The notes under the pieces were generated by a model. That model did no database searches. It saw nothing but the letters and a program-made list of their open reading frames with translations, and had not been told where the DNA came from. DNA of 64,000 bases from BRHc4a sp049323915 (GTDB lineage Bacteria > Bacillota > Desulfotomaculia > Desulfotomaculales > Desulfocucumaceae): positions 22,611 to 86,610 of the forward strand of contig JBMOPC010000058.1 in assembly GCA_049323915.1 (NCBI GenBank), written 5' to 3'. Every line of letters begins with the position of its first letter. Within the stretch, counting starts at the first letter, position 1. A program made the position numbers and the translations under genes. Positions 1 through 9,053 of the stretch are shown here, piece after piece.

Positions 1-1038
1 TTTCCCAGGGAGATCTTCAACAGGGCCGGTGAACTGGGGTTTCTGGGGCTTACTTATCCCGAGGAGTACGGCGGCAGCGGCGAGGACTACCTGGCGGGGG
101 CTGTATTTATTGAAGAGTTGGCCCGCTGCGGTTCGGGCGGGGTGCAGGCCGGCCTCGGGGCCAGCATAGGCATAGCCGGGCCGCAGGTTTACAGGTTCGG
201 CAGCCAGGACCTGAAAAAGAGGTTTCTCACACCCACCATCAGCGGCGAGAAAATAGGGGCCCTGGGAATAACCGAGCCCAACGCCGGGTCGGATGTGTCA
301 TCCATACAGGCCACGGCCCGGGACGCCGGGGACCACTACGTGGTCAACGGCAGAAAGATATTCATCACCAACGGCGTGCGGGCGGACTACGTGGTCACCG
401 CCGTCAAGACCAGCCCGGAGGCAGGCCGCAGGGGCATTAGCCTTTTGGTCATAGAAAAGGGAACGCCGGGCTTCAGCCTGGCCAAGAAACTTGACAAGCT
501 GGGGTGGAATGCGTCGGACACCGGCGAGCTGATCTTTGAGGACTGCCCGGTGCCTAAGGTAAACCTGGTGGGCGAGGAAAACGCCGGCTTCTACTACATA
601 ATGCAGAACTTCGCCTGGGAAAGGCTGGTTATGGCCCTGGGGGCGGTGTCGGGCGCCCAGTTGGCCATGGAGGAGGCCATCAACTACGCCCACCAGAGGG
701 TCCAGTTCGGCAGGCCTCTGGCCAAATTTCAGGTGACCAGGCACAAGATTGCTGACATGGCGTCTCTGATCGAGACGGCCCGCTGCCTGACTTACCATGC
801 CCTGTCGCTGTTTGTTGCCGGGGAGGATGCGCTTGCGGCTGTGGCCATGGCCAAGATATACGCCTGCGAGGTGGTGGCCTGCCGGGTAGCCGATGAGGCG
901 GTGCAGATTCACGGCGGCTACGGGTATATGATGGAATACCCCGTCCAGCGCTACTGGCGGGATGCCAGGATAGGCACCATCGGCGGCGGGACCACCGAGA
1001 TTATGAAGGAGATTATCGCCGACAGAATGATTAGGTGA
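1..1038 (+). CDS. acyl-CoA dehydrogenase, 5' end outside window
   Basis: FAD-dependent acyl-CoA dehydrogenase that introduces the trans-2 double bond in beta-oxidation-type or amino-acid-derived acyl-CoA degradation, passing electrons to ETF. The frame is open from base 1, so about 345 C-terminal residues are visible and the start lies to the left. Family signatures seen: the ITEPNAGSD flavin/substrate motif and RVQFGRPLAKFQ in the C-terminal helical domain. The SCAD/MCAD-type catalytic Glu position (YEGT) reads GGGT here, while a WERLV segment carries a Glu where isovaleryl-CoA and long-chain dehydrogenases have their base, so the IVD/LCAD-type placement is likely (inference). Its stop overlaps the next gene's start region, suggesting co-transcription with the MaoC hydratase. 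Substrate not determinable. Confidence 0.93.
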   Translation, partial: FPREIFNRAGELGFLGLTYPEEYGGSGEDYLAGAVFIEELARCGSGGVQAGLGASIGIAGPQVYRFGSQDLKKRFLTPTISGEKIGALGITEPNAGSDVSSIQATARDAGDHYVVNGRKIFITNGVRADYVVTAVKTSPEAGRRGISLLVIEKGTPGFSLAKKLDKLGWNASDTGELIFEDCPVPKVNLVGEENAGFYYIMQNFAWERLVMALGAVSGAQLAMEEAINYAHQRVQFGRPLAKFQVTRHKIADMASLIETARCLTYHALSLFVAGEDALAAVAMAKIYACEVVACRVADEAVQIHGGYGYMMEYPVQRYWRDARIGTIGGGTTEIMKEIIADRMIR

Positions 1039-1046
1039 TTGGAAAA

Positions 1047-1502
1047 ATGGAATCGGGGGGTTTTAAGGTGCTGGATAAGTATTTCGAAGAGCTGGAGGTG
1101 GGGATGCGTGCGGTCTCCAGGGGGCGCACCATCACCGAGGCCGACATAGTCAATTTTGCCGCCTTCAGCGGGGACTGGTATCCTATTCATACCGATAAGG
1201 AGTTTGCCGCCGGCACCATGTTCGGCCAGCGCATAGCCCACGGGATGCTGGTGATGAGCGTGGCCACGGGCCTTGTGCCGATGAAGCCCGGCGTGGTGGT
1301 GGCCTTTTACGGCATGGACAAGGTGCGGTTCACAGCGCCCACCTTTATCGGGGACACCATCAGGGTGGAAGCAGAGCTGATTGAAAAAAATGACAAGGGC
1401 GCTTTTGGCGTAATCACCGTCAGACAGGAAATCAAAAACCAGCGCAACGAGGTATGCAACAGCGCCATTCTTAAGGCCGCGATAAACAAAAGCCCACAAT
1501 AA
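1047..1502 (+). CDS. MaoC-like hot-dog enoyl-CoA hydratase
   Basis: Small hot-dog-fold protein of the MaoC / R-specific enoyl-CoA hydratase family, expected to add water to an enoyl-CoA. The hydratase motif is visible as SGDWYPIHTD followed by FGQRIAHGML, giving the usual Asp and His catalytic pair. Three starts are possible: GTG 1035 (overlapping the upstream stop), ATG 1047 (AGGTGA eight bases upstream, chosen) and GTG 1068 (six Gs upstream). Position directly after the acyl-CoA dehydrogenase and before an acyl-CoA ligase fits consecutive steps of one acyl-CoA pathway. Confidence 0.85.
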   Translation: MESGGFKVLDKYFEELEVGMRAVSRGRTITEADIVNFAAFSGDWYPIHTDKEFAAGTMFGQRIAHGMLVMSVATGLVPMKPGVVVAFYGMDKVRFTAPTFIGDTIRVEAELIEKNDKGAFGVITVRQEIKNQRNEVCNSAILKAAINKSPQ

Positions 1503-1612
1503 GCCTTTGGGGTGGCGAGGACGACTGCAAGGATAGTCTGGATGATTGGACTATCCTTGTAATTTAATGTCAACATTCAGAAAAATCTGAAAAAAATAAG
1601 GAGGAGTTATAC

Positions 1613-3208
1613 ATGGAATCTAAACTGGCTCAAAACCTTATCCAGAGGGTGGCGGTGGGAGACATACTGCGCCGTTCGGCCGGGCGCAGGCCCCAAAAGG
1701 AGGCCGTGGTGGAGTACCGGGGCGGGGAGAGGATGAGCCTTACCTTTAATCAGTTAAATGAGGCATGCAGCCGCTTTGCCAGGGCAGTCCGCGGTTTGGG
1801 CCTGCGGAAGGGGGACCGGGTGGCCACCCTCTGCCTCAATTCCACCGAATATGTAATCTCGCTTTACGGCCTGGTCAAGGGGGGATTTGTTTTTGTTCCG
1901 GTAAACCCGGGCCTTAATCCGCGGGAGCTGGCCTACATCCTGAACCACTCCGAGGCCAAGGCCCTGATCGTGGACGACGCCTTCACCCCTTTTGTCGGAA
2001 AGTACCTGGACCAGATCCCCAATATAAAGCACTTCATTTCCCTGCCGGTTTCCGGACAGCAGGCGGGTCATCCCTTTATCGACTTCAGTGATCTTGTAGC
2101 CGGGGCGGATGGGGCTGAGATTGAGGACGTAATCATAGAGGACAGGGACATAGTGCAAATTATGTACACCAGCGGCACCACCGCCATGCCCAAGGGGGTC
2201 CTGATTTCCAACCTGAATGTGTATATCACCGCCCTCCAGAATACCATCGAGCTAAGAGTTGATTCGGACGGCGTTATTACTACCATGATGCCTATTTTCC
2301 ACTGCGCCCAGCACACACTGCTGACCACAGCCCTTCTGGCCTGCTCCAAATCCATCATTATGCGGGGCTTCGACCCGGAGGGGCTTATGAAGATAATACA
2401 GGCCGAAAAGGTAACCTGGCTCTTTGCCCTGCCCATGATGTACCGTTACATGCTGGACCATCCTTCTGTAAACGACTACGACCTGTCAACCCTGAAAATA
2501 TGCGTTTATGCCATGACGCCGATGGACCGGCGGACCCTGGAGGATGCCAGAAAGCGTATAAAGTCCACCTTTATTCTTGCCACCGGCCAGACCGAGGCCT
2601 ACCCGGGCACCAACTATTTCAACCCCGACTGGTACCCGGAAAAGGAGGGCAATATCTGGGGCATGTCATCACCCAACTACGACACTGCGGTGATGGACGA
2701 CGACGGCAGTATCATGCCGCCGGGGCAGGTGGGAGAGATTGTCTGGAGGGGGCCCGGTGTCATGGAGGGGTATCACAAGGACCCCGAGGCCACCGAACAG
2801 GCCAGGAAGTTCGGGTGGCACCACTCCGGCGACCAGGGCTACTACGACGAGGACGGCATGCTTGTCTTCGTGGACCGCAAAAAGGACATGATCAAGACCG
2901 GCGGAGAAAATGTTCCCTCCATCAGGGTGGAGGCCACCATACTGGCCAACCCCAAGGTGGAGTCCGCCGCCGTCATTGGCCTGCCCCACCCGCACTGGGC
3001 CGAAGCGGTGACGGCGGTGGTGGTGCCCAGAAAGGGCAGCGGCCTCACAGAAGAGGATGTAATAGACTGGTGCAAGAAGGAACTGGGAGGGTTCCAGGTG
3101 CCCAAGTCGGTCATATTTGCGGAGGAACTGCCCCGGACCACCACGGGAAAAGTAAAAAAGCACCAGCTGAGAAAACAGTATGCAGGGCACTACAACCAGA
3201 AGGGTTAA
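1613..3208 (+). CDS. acyl-CoA synthetase (AMP-forming)
   Basis: ANL-superfamily acyl-CoA ligase (531 aa) that activates a carboxylic acid with ATP and CoA via an acyl-adenylate. Seen: P-loop YTSGTTAMPKG, a GQTEAYPG segment, the hinge motif DRKKDMIKTGGENV and the C-terminal lysine in TTTGKVKKHQL. Length is typical. The start is ATG 1613 behind AAGGAGGAG. About 110 bases separate it from the MaoC gene, and a terminator-like hairpin follows, so it closes the acyl-CoA cluster. Substrate chain length is not clear from sequence. Confidence 0.92.
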   Translation: MESKLAQNLIQRVAVGDILRRSAGRRPQKEAVVEYRGGERMSLTFNQLNEACSRFARAVRGLGLRKGDRVATLCLNSTEYVISLYGLVKGGFVFVPVNPGLNPRELAYILNHSEAKALIVDDAFTPFVGKYLDQIPNIKHFISLPVSGQQAGHPFIDFSDLVAGADGAEIEDVIIEDRDIVQIMYTSGTTAMPKGVLISNLNVYITALQNTIELRVDSDGVITTMMPIFHCAQHTLLTTALLACSKSIIMRGFDPEGLMKIIQAEKVTWLFALPMMYRYMLDHPSVNDYDLSTLKICVYAMTPMDRRTLEDARKRIKSTFILATGQTEAYPGTNYFNPDWYPEKEGNIWGMSSPNYDTAVMDDDGSIMPPGQVGEIVWRGPGVMEGYHKDPEATEQARKFGWHHSGDQGYYDEDGMLVFVDRKKDMIKTGGENVPSIRVEATILANPKVESAAVIGLPHPHWAEAVTAVVVPRKGSGLTEEDVIDWCKKELGGFQVPKSVIFAEELPRTTTGKVKKHQLRKQYAGHYNQKG

Positions 3209-3210
3209 GC

Positions 3211-3243
3211 GCAAAAGGGGCCGGGAAAAGAGGCCCCTTTTGC
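3211..3243 (+). terminator. hairpin after acyl-CoA synthetase
   Basis: Perfect 12-bp inverted repeat, GCAAAAGGGGCC / GGCCCCTTTTGC with a 9-base loop, starting two bases after the ligase stop. The T run lies inside the 3' arm, as in many clostridial intrinsic terminators. Confidence 0.7.
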
Positions 3244-3299
3244 TTGAGATCAGGAAATTATGCTTGAAAGCAATTCTGTGGATAATTTCCTGTGAGGGG

Positions 3300-3385
3300 G
3301 TTAAGAAGGGGGAGTTCCCCCTTAATTGCGGGGTGAGAACGCGTTACGTCCGAGGGGCGGCAGCCCCTTTTTAAAAGCAACAGGA
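3300..3385. repeat. palindromic intergenic element, copy 1
   Basis: The stretch holds a perfect palindrome AAGGGGGA GT TCCCCCTT (3306-3323) and then CGTCCGAGGGGCGGCAGCCCC followed by Ts. The second half resembles bases 52105-52156 in front of the cbiO gene (CGTCCGAAGGGGCGCAGCCCC then T-rich and ACAGG). This looks like a short dispersed palindromic element; no gene is seen in it. Confidence 0.4.
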
Positions 3386-3403
3386 CATTTTTTTATAGCT
3401 TTG

Positions 3404-3430
3404 TTAATATTTTTTGACAGTTTTGTAACA
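3404..3430 (+). promoter_or_regulatory. Pho-box-like direct repeats
   Basis: TTAATA, TTGACA (3414-3419) and GTAACA (3425-3430) recur at about 11-base spacing. On the minus strand the same bases read GTTAC AAAA CTGTCA. This is the spacing and half-site style of PhoP/PhoB boxes, and the downstream gene is a phosphate transporter. Prediction only. Confidence 0.4.
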
Positions 3431-3460
3431 TGATTGCCCCATAATTAATAATGATTATCT

Positions 3461-3535
3461 GTACGGGGGTACGGCATGGGGAGGCGATGCCGGGTCAGAG
3501 TAGGGAGAGGCGTGGCGCATGTGACAAAATAGAGG
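3461..3535 (+). other. structured 5' leader of the Na/Pi transporter, unassigned
   Basis: G-rich leader between the Pho-box-like site and the transporter start. It contains GTAC GGGG GTAC and the hairpin CGGCAT (3472-3477) / ATGCCG (3487-3492), then more G-rich sequence. I could not match it to a known riboswitch family. Confidence 0.25.
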
Positions 3536-3619
3536 ATTTTTAGCGGGCGTAGCGAATTTATCATTTTTAAAAAACAAACATAGACATAATATAATTAACC
3601 GACGGAAGAAGATGGGATA

Positions 3620-5269
3620 ATGTGGTACACAGTAGTCCTCGGTTTAGTTGGAGGTATGGGACTGCTGCTCTACGGCATGCAAATACTTAGCGAGGGACTG
3701 CAGAAAATCGCCGGGGCGAAGCTAAGGACGATAATGAGCACCCTTACACACAACCGGTTCAGCGCACTGGCGGTGGGAGCGGCGATAACCATACTGTTCC
3801 AGAGCAGCACAGCCACCACGGTTATACTGGTGGGCCTTACCAGCGCCGGCATAATGACGCTGAAGCAGACCCTGGGGGTAATACTGGGAGCAGATATAGG
3901 CACTACGGTGACGGCGCAGCTTATCGCCCTTAAGGTTACCGAAATCGCTCTTCCCATAGTGGGGCTGGGGGCGACCATAATATTCTTCACCAGCCGGGAG
4001 CGTTACCGGCGCTATGGACAGGTGCTGATGGGATTCGGACTCCTGTTTCTGGGACTGAAGATTATGTCCGAGGTTATGTATCCACTGAGGGATAACCCGC
4101 TGTTCCCGGAGATGATGGCCAAGATGGGCGGCATTCCTCTCCTGGCAATGCTGCTGGCGGCGGTTTTCACCTTTTTGATTCACAGCAGCGCCGCCTCGGT
4201 AGGTATCATAATGGTATTGAGCATGCAGGGGCTGATTGGGCTTCATGCGGCCATTTACCTTCTTTTCGGGGCAAATATTGGCACCTCTTTCACGGCGGTG
4301 CTCTCAAGCCTTGGTTCCAGCCGGGAAGCCCAGAGGGTGGCCACCGCCCACCTGCTGTTCAAGGTGGCCGGAGTAATACTGTTTTTACCCTTTGTAGGCC
4401 CTTTTGCAGCCCTGCTGGAAAGAATAACCTCATCACCGGGTTACCAGGTGGCCAACGCCCACACATTCTTCAATATTGCCATCGCCGTTCTGTTCATTCC
4501 CTTTATAAAGCAGTTCTCCGCGCTGCTGATGAAGATAGTGCCCGAAAAGAGGGAGGCCAGGGAGGTTTTCAAGCCCCGCTACCTTGACATGAAGCTCATC
4601 ACCACCCCGGCCATAGCCCTGGGGCTGGCCACCAAGGAAATAAACCGGACCTTCGACTATGTATACGATATGACAAAGGATATTACCCTGATGATCGAGA
4701 AAAACGACGTGTCGCTTCTAAACCAGGTGGCCAAAAAGGAAGAGCGTGTGGATATACTGTTCAAGGAGATAAGTGAGTACCTTACCAATGTACTGAGGCA
4801 GCCCCACTCCAGGCAGGAGTTCCTTAAGTGCATGGGGCTTATCAACATTGTCAACGACCTGGAGCACATAGGAGACATTATAGAAAAGAACGTCACCTAC
4901 CTGGCCCAGTGCAAGATTGACGGCCACTGCACCTTTTCGGAGGAGGGCTGGGATGAGATATCCATTATGCACAAGAGGGTTTGCGATCTGATGCAGATGA
5001 CCAACACCGCCTTCGTCACCAGCAACCAGGAGCTGGCGCAAAAGGCGTACAGCCTCCAGCCCGCGATCACAAAGATGGAAAGGCACTTAAGAGTGCTGCA
5101 CATACACAGGCTGCGCATAAACGCCGACTCCGAGGAAGTGGGCGCCGTTCACCTGGACCTGATCAACGCACTGCTGCGCATCAGTGAGCACGTCCGCAAC
5201 ATAGCCTGGGAGGTGGCCAACGAGGGAATGGACTTTACGGCCAGCGGGGAAAGGGTTGCACTGAGCTGA
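3620..5269 (+). CDS. Na+/phosphate cotransporter (NptA/PNaS type) with PhoU-like tail
   Basis: Membrane protein of the Na/Pi-cotransporter II family, predicted to take up phosphate with sodium. Two inverted-repeat transport cores are visible, marked by FQSSTATTVILVG near residue 55 and IHSSAASVGIIMV near residue 190; the QSS-type serines line the substrate site in this family. Residues about 330-540 form a soluble helical PhoU-like domain rich in Asp and Glu, the usual bacterial arrangement (549 aa). It starts at ATG 3620 and is monocistronic. The Pho-box-like repeats upstream suggest phosphate-starvation control. Confidence 0.9.
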   Translation: MWYTVVLGLVGGMGLLLYGMQILSEGLQKIAGAKLRTIMSTLTHNRFSALAVGAAITILFQSSTATTVILVGLTSAGIMTLKQTLGVILGADIGTTVTAQLIALKVTEIALPIVGLGATIIFFTSRERYRRYGQVLMGFGLLFLGLKIMSEVMYPLRDNPLFPEMMAKMGGIPLLAMLLAAVFTFLIHSSAASVGIIMVLSMQGLIGLHAAIYLLFGANIGTSFTAVLSSLGSSREAQRVATAHLLFKVAGVILFLPFVGPFAALLERITSSPGYQVANAHTFFNIAIAVLFIPFIKQFSALLMKIVPEKREAREVFKPRYLDMKLITTPAIALGLATKEINRTFDYVYDMTKDITLMIEKNDVSLLNQVAKKEERVDILFKEISEYLTNVLRQPHSRQEFLKCMGLINIVNDLEHIGDIIEKNVTYLAQCKIDGHCTFSEEGWDEISIMHKRVCDLMQMTNTAFVTSNQELAQKAYSLQPAITKMERHLRVLHIHRLRINADSEEVGAVHLDLINALLRISEHVRNIAWEVANEGMDFTASGERVALS

Positions 5270-5389
5270 TAGTGCCGAAAATATACATTTATTTCCAAAT
5301 CTGACTTTATAACGTTTATCAGTTGTAGATTTGTAATTTTATATTTATAATTTTTGTTGTAAAACTATAATCAGACTGAAGGGAGGCTG

Positions 5390-6550
5390 ATGTTGTTGTA
5401 TCCGGCAAAAGAGAAAAACAGAGCCGCAGTTTTTGTTATTGTCGCCTTTGTCATCGGGGTTATGGTAACGGGGGCAGCCTTTTACCTGCTTCCCATCATG
5501 CAGACCACGGCCACGCTTCAGCCTTTGGGCAGCAGCGCCTTTAACCAGGCCGGGACAAGCCTTATGCCGGACATAGTGGAGAAAGCCAGTCCGGCGGTGG
5601 TCATGATCGAGACCACTGTTGAATCCAGGAACAGGTCATTCGACCCCTTTTTCAACGATCCATTTTTCAGGGAGTTTTTTGGCGGGAGAATACCCATGGA
5701 CACCGGGCCCAGGGTTTCAAGGGGAATGGGGTCGGGGTTCATAATTAGCAAGGACGGGTATATACTGACCAACGAGCATGTTATAAGCGGGGCCACCAGG
5801 ATTGAGGTTAAAATGACCGGGAAAGATAAGCCGGTGCCGGCTAAACTTGTGGGGTCCGATTTCGAGCTGGACCTGGCGGTGCTCAAAATAAACTCTGAAG
5901 GTGATCTGCCCACAATTGAGCTGGGCGACTCCGACGCGGTAAGGGTGGGTGAGTGGGCAATAGCCATAGGCAATCCCCAGGGGCTTGATCATACGGTTAC
6001 AGTGGGTGTCATAAGCGCCAAGGGGCGCCCGGTTTCGGTGCAGGACAGGAATTACAAAAACCTGCTGCAGACCGACGCCTCCATCAACCCCGGCAACAGC
6101 GGCGGGCCGCTTTTAAATACCAAAGGCCAGGTTGTCGGCATCAACACCGCTGTCAACGCCTCGGCCCAGGGTATAGGTTTTGCCATACCCACCAGCACGG
6201 TGAAGCCGGTGCTTGACGCCCTGATAAACCAGGGAAAAATCACCCGCCCATGGATGGGTGTGTATATCCAGACGGTGAACAAGGAGAACGCGGGCTACTT
6301 CAGGCTGGCCAGGACTGAAGGAGTTCTGGTGACAGCGGTGGTGGAGGGAGGCCCGGCGGACCTGGCCGGGATAGTGCAGGGGGACGTCATTGCCGAAATA
6401 GACCAGAATAAAATAGCCACCTCCAATGACCTGACTTCGGTGATCGAGAAAACCAAGCCGGGACAGAGTGTTACAGTGGTGGTCTACCGGGGTTCCAAAA
6501 AGTTGGTTATAAACGTTAAAATAGGTGAAAAAGGCAAAGTAGAAGGGTAA
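5390..6550 (+). CDS. HtrA/DegP-type serine protease with one PDZ domain
   Basis: Membrane-anchored S1C protease for quality control of exported proteins. An N-terminal transmembrane segment (about residues 11-36) is followed by a trypsin-like domain with His130 (TNEHVISG), Asp161 (ELDLAVLK) and Ser237 (NPGNSGGPLL), then one PDZ domain from about residue 285. At 386 aa it matches clostridial DegP-like proteases. The annotated ATG 5390 lies only about three bases after GGGAGG; the following TTG codons at 5393 or 5396 would be better spaced. A strong terminator follows. Confidence 0.94.
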   Translation: MLLYPAKEKNRAAVFVIVAFVIGVMVTGAAFYLLPIMQTTATLQPLGSSAFNQAGTSLMPDIVEKASPAVVMIETTVESRNRSFDPFFNDPFFREFFGGRIPMDTGPRVSRGMGSGFIISKDGYILTNEHVISGATRIEVKMTGKDKPVPAKLVGSDFELDLAVLKINSEGDLPTIELGDSDAVRVGEWAIAIGNPQGLDHTVTVGVISAKGRPVSVQDRNYKNLLQTDASINPGNSGGPLLNTKGQVVGINTAVNASAQGIGFAIPTSTVKPVLDALINQGKITRPWMGVYIQTVNKENAGYFRLARTEGVLVTAVVEGGPADLAGIVQGDVIAEIDQNKIATSNDLTSVIEKTKPGQSVTVVVYRGSKKLVINVKIGEKGKVEG

Positions 6551-6574
6551 AATTGGAAGTTGGATGGCACTGTT

Positions 6575-6612
6575 AATCCCACCTGGGCAGGTGGGATTAT
6601 TTATTTTTTTTT
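6575..6612 (+). terminator. intrinsic terminator after htrA-like gene
   Basis: Ten-base-pair perfect stem AATCCCACCT / AGGTGGGATT with loop GGGC, followed by a long T run. Confidence 0.92.
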
Positions 6613-6640
6613 CGAATCCTGTGGCTATGGGTGATTTTCA

Positions 6641-8527
6641 TTATTTGCATTTAAAGCGGACAAAAAAAGTGGTTCCGGTGCTGCCGGTAATGACGTCTAT
6701 TGTGGCGCTGTGCCGGGCCGCTATCCCGTAGCAGACGGCCAGCCCCAGGCCTGTCCCGCTGTCCTTGGTGGTGAGAAAGGGGGTGCCTATTTTATCAAGT
6801 ATGCCCACATCGATTCCCTTACCCTGGTCCTGTACCGATAAGACCACTTCATCACCGTCAGTGAATGTTTTTATGGTCACAACACCTCCGGGTGACATAG
6901 CCTCCAGCCCGTTTCTCACCAGGTTCAGGATGAGCTGCCGTATTTCTTTTTCATCCAGCTGCAGGTCCGGGATTTCACCGGTTTCCAGGGTAATGTTCCT
7001 GTCCGAATTCAGCGCATCGGCAGCAATAAGCTGGTAGATCGACTGAACAATACTGCTCAGGTTTTTTTTCGCCAGTATCACCGGCTTGTTTTTGACCACC
7101 GACAGGAACTCGGTTATTATCGAGTTGGCCCTGTCCAGTTCTTCGATCATCAGGTCGAAATACTGTTCGTCCTTACGGTATTCAACCCTGGACCTCATCA
7201 TCTGCAGGAAGCCCCGCACGGCGGTCATCGGGTTCCTTATCTCGTGCCCTATGGCTGCGGCCATTTGCCCCACAAGGTTTAACTGGTCAAGCCGGGCCAT
7301 CTTCCTTTCCAGTTGTTTGCGCTCGGAAATGTCCCTGACAGACCCCAGGTAGTTTCCGTCCGGGAGCGCGGTGGCGTTTATTTCTGCGGGAATGTACCTG
7401 CCATTGTTGTCCTTTAGTGTAAGTTCCCCGAAAACATGGCCCTGGTTTTTCAATACTTCGAACATACTTATACCCACACTGGCAAACTCGGAGGCCAGGA
7501 CATTCCCAATTCTCATTTGCAGCAGGCTGTCCCGGTCATAGCCGAGCAGGCGGCACGCCGCCGGGTTTACGTCGACATACCGTTTTTCCGGTGAAACCAC
7601 GAATATGGCGTCCCGGGAGTGCTCGATAAGATAGCGGTAGCGTTCCTCGGACAAATGAAGCGCATCTTCCGCCTTCTTCCGGTCGGTGACGTCGCGCCCC
7701 AGGGCTACAGACCCGAACACCGCCCCCCTTTCGTCAACCAGGTTTTTCGAGTGCCATGAGAAAGTCTTTTTTTCCTTGTTCTTGGTTAGAATGACGGTTT
7801 CGAAGTATTCCACCACCTCGCCCTTCCTGATAACGGCCATTGCTTTGTCTGTAATCTGTTTCCGGTATTCTTCATTGGGATAGAGCCATTCCCATATCCT
7901 GCCGTGGCCGATTACTTCCCCCCCGGAGTATCCGCTGATTATTTCTGCCGCCTTGTTCCATGTAACCACATTGGCGTTATTGTCAAGCGCATTCAGCCAC
8001 ACATTGGTGCTGTCGATGATTATACTGAGAAACTGGTTGAGCTTGTTCAGCTCTCTCAGTGCCCGCTTATGATCGGTTATCTCCCGCCCCACCACCTGTA
8101 TCGCCGGCTTGCCGTTGAAAGTCAGGGGTGCGGCGGCTATTTCCATGTCCACCACGGTTCCGTCCAGCCTTAACACCTTTTCCTCCGCAAACAGCTCGCT
8201 TTTTCCTGTTCCCTGCATTTTTAAAAACCGTTCTTTCACCGTTTTGCGGTATTCGGGATGGATAAAACCCATTGCCTTTTTTCCTATGATTTCTTCGGGG
8301 CAAGTAGCGCCCAGTTTTTCAGCTCCCACCCTGTTTATAAACTCAATTCTGCCTTCGCTGTGTACGGCTATGGCGTCCGGTGACAGCTCAACCAGGCCTC
8401 GGTACAACTCTTCGCTCTCCCTGAGTTTTTCCAGAATTGCAAGTAAACCTCTTAGTTCAGGACAAACATCATTGGGAGCATTTAAACCCGGCAAGAACTG
8501 AGTTTTTGTCGAATATTCTCTTTTCAT
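6641..8527 (-). CDS. multi-PAS sensor histidine kinase
   Basis: Soluble (no membrane segment seen) histidine kinase of 628 aa. Three PAS domains lie at about 38-155, 165-285 and 292-405, each ending in a DI/EI-type segment. HisKA follows with H428 in IGHEIRNPM, then HATPase with the N-box LILNLVRNGLEAM, G1 DQGKGID and G2 GTGLGLAV. This layout resembles the orphan kinases (KinA/KinE type) that feed Spo0A in spore formers; no response regulator is adjacent. The start follows a run of Gs. The signal sensed is unknown. It is convergent with the htrA-like gene. Confidence 0.92.
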   Translation of the reverse strand: MKREYSTKTQFLPGLNAPNDVCPELRGLLAILEKLRESEELYRGLVELSPDAIAVHSEGRIEFINRVGAEKLGATCPEEIIGKKAMGFIHPEYRKTVKERFLKMQGTGKSELFAEEKVLRLDGTVVDMEIAAAPLTFNGKPAIQVVGREITDHKRALRELNKLNQFLSIIIDSTNVWLNALDNNANVVTWNKAAEIISGYSGGEVIGHGRIWEWLYPNEEYRKQITDKAMAVIRKGEVVEYFETVILTKNKEKKTFSWHSKNLVDERGAVFGSVALGRDVTDRKKAEDALHLSEERYRYLIEHSRDAIFVVSPEKRYVDVNPAACRLLGYDRDSLLQMRIGNVLASEFASVGISMFEVLKNQGHVFGELTLKDNNGRYIPAEINATALPDGNYLGSVRDISERKQLERKMARLDQLNLVGQMAAAIGHEIRNPMTAVRGFLQMMRSRVEYRKDEQYFDLMIEELDRANSIITEFLSVVKNKPVILAKKNLSSIVQSIYQLIAADALNSDRNITLETGEIPDLQLDEKEIRQLILNLVRNGLEAMSPGGVVTIKTFTDGDEVVLSVQDQGKGIDVGILDKIGTPFLTTKDSGTGLGLAVCYGIAARHSATIDVITGSTGTTFFVRFKCK

Positions 8528-8785
8528 ACAAGACCCCCCGGGTAAAATGTTGACATTGTTTACGTCTATCGGTAAAAAAACGACAAATGGCTGTAAAATA
8601 GTTGTAGGCCAGCCATTACAGGCCTGGGCAAAATAAGTAACATATACTTGCGTGATATATAATATATTTGAGATAATTCTACTAAATTGTTAAATATCCT
8701 TTTGAGGCTTTATGATTAACTTTAGATATGATAAATAATTTAATAAATTATATTAAGGATAAAGCATTTGCAGGACATCATAATT
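8528..8785. other. AT-rich intergenic region upstream of the kinase
   Basis: About 260 bases without a gene, very AT-rich in 8640-8770. It presumably holds the minus-strand kinase promoter. I could not assign -35/-10 boxes with confidence. Confidence 0.3.
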
Positions 8786-8809
8786 AAACCCACCGTACCG
8801 GTGGGTTTT
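8786..8809 (-). terminator. terminator hairpin for the small minus-strand gene
   Basis: Perfect 9-bp stem AAACCCACC / GGTGGGTTT with a 5-base loop. Read on the minus strand it ends in TTTAATT and lies just past the stop of the small gene at 8821-8958. Confidence 0.65.
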
Positions 8810-8820
8810 GTCTGATACTA

Positions 8821-8958
8821 TCAGCTGTGTGGAGGTCTTGCCGGGTCTTCGGGAAGGTCGTGGAAGGGAGGTTTCTTGGATGGCGGATACTTAATCTCGT
8901 TCCCGGCATTTTTGGCAGTCACAGGTGTTTTGGTAACGGTTTTTTCATCCCTTTTCAT
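8821..8958 (-). CDS. small hypothetical protein, 45 aa
   Basis: A short basic and proline-rich protein starting MKRDEKTVTK and ending in a Pro/Asp-rich tail (PSKKPPFHDLPEDPARPPHS). The start at ATG 8958 is supported by GGGAG about 7-9 bases upstream, and a terminator hairpin follows the stop, so transcription is plausible. The frame could extend further upstream but without a better ribosome site. No family recognised, no membrane segment. Could be lineage-specific. Confidence 0.45.
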   Translation of the reverse strand: MKRDEKTVTKTPVTAKNAGNEIKYPPSKKPPFHDLPEDPARPPHS

Positions 8959-9053
8959 TTTCCCACTCCCTTGAAAAATATAATCCCCGGCCGGCAGCTT
9001 AATTAATAATTCAATTTGCACCACAAAAGGCATATATTGACAGTGCTGGAGAT

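Noticed and set aside
8505..8516. Spo0A box TTGTCGAA
   Set aside because: It lies inside the first codons of the kinase and is a single short match; not enough to claim Spo0A control.
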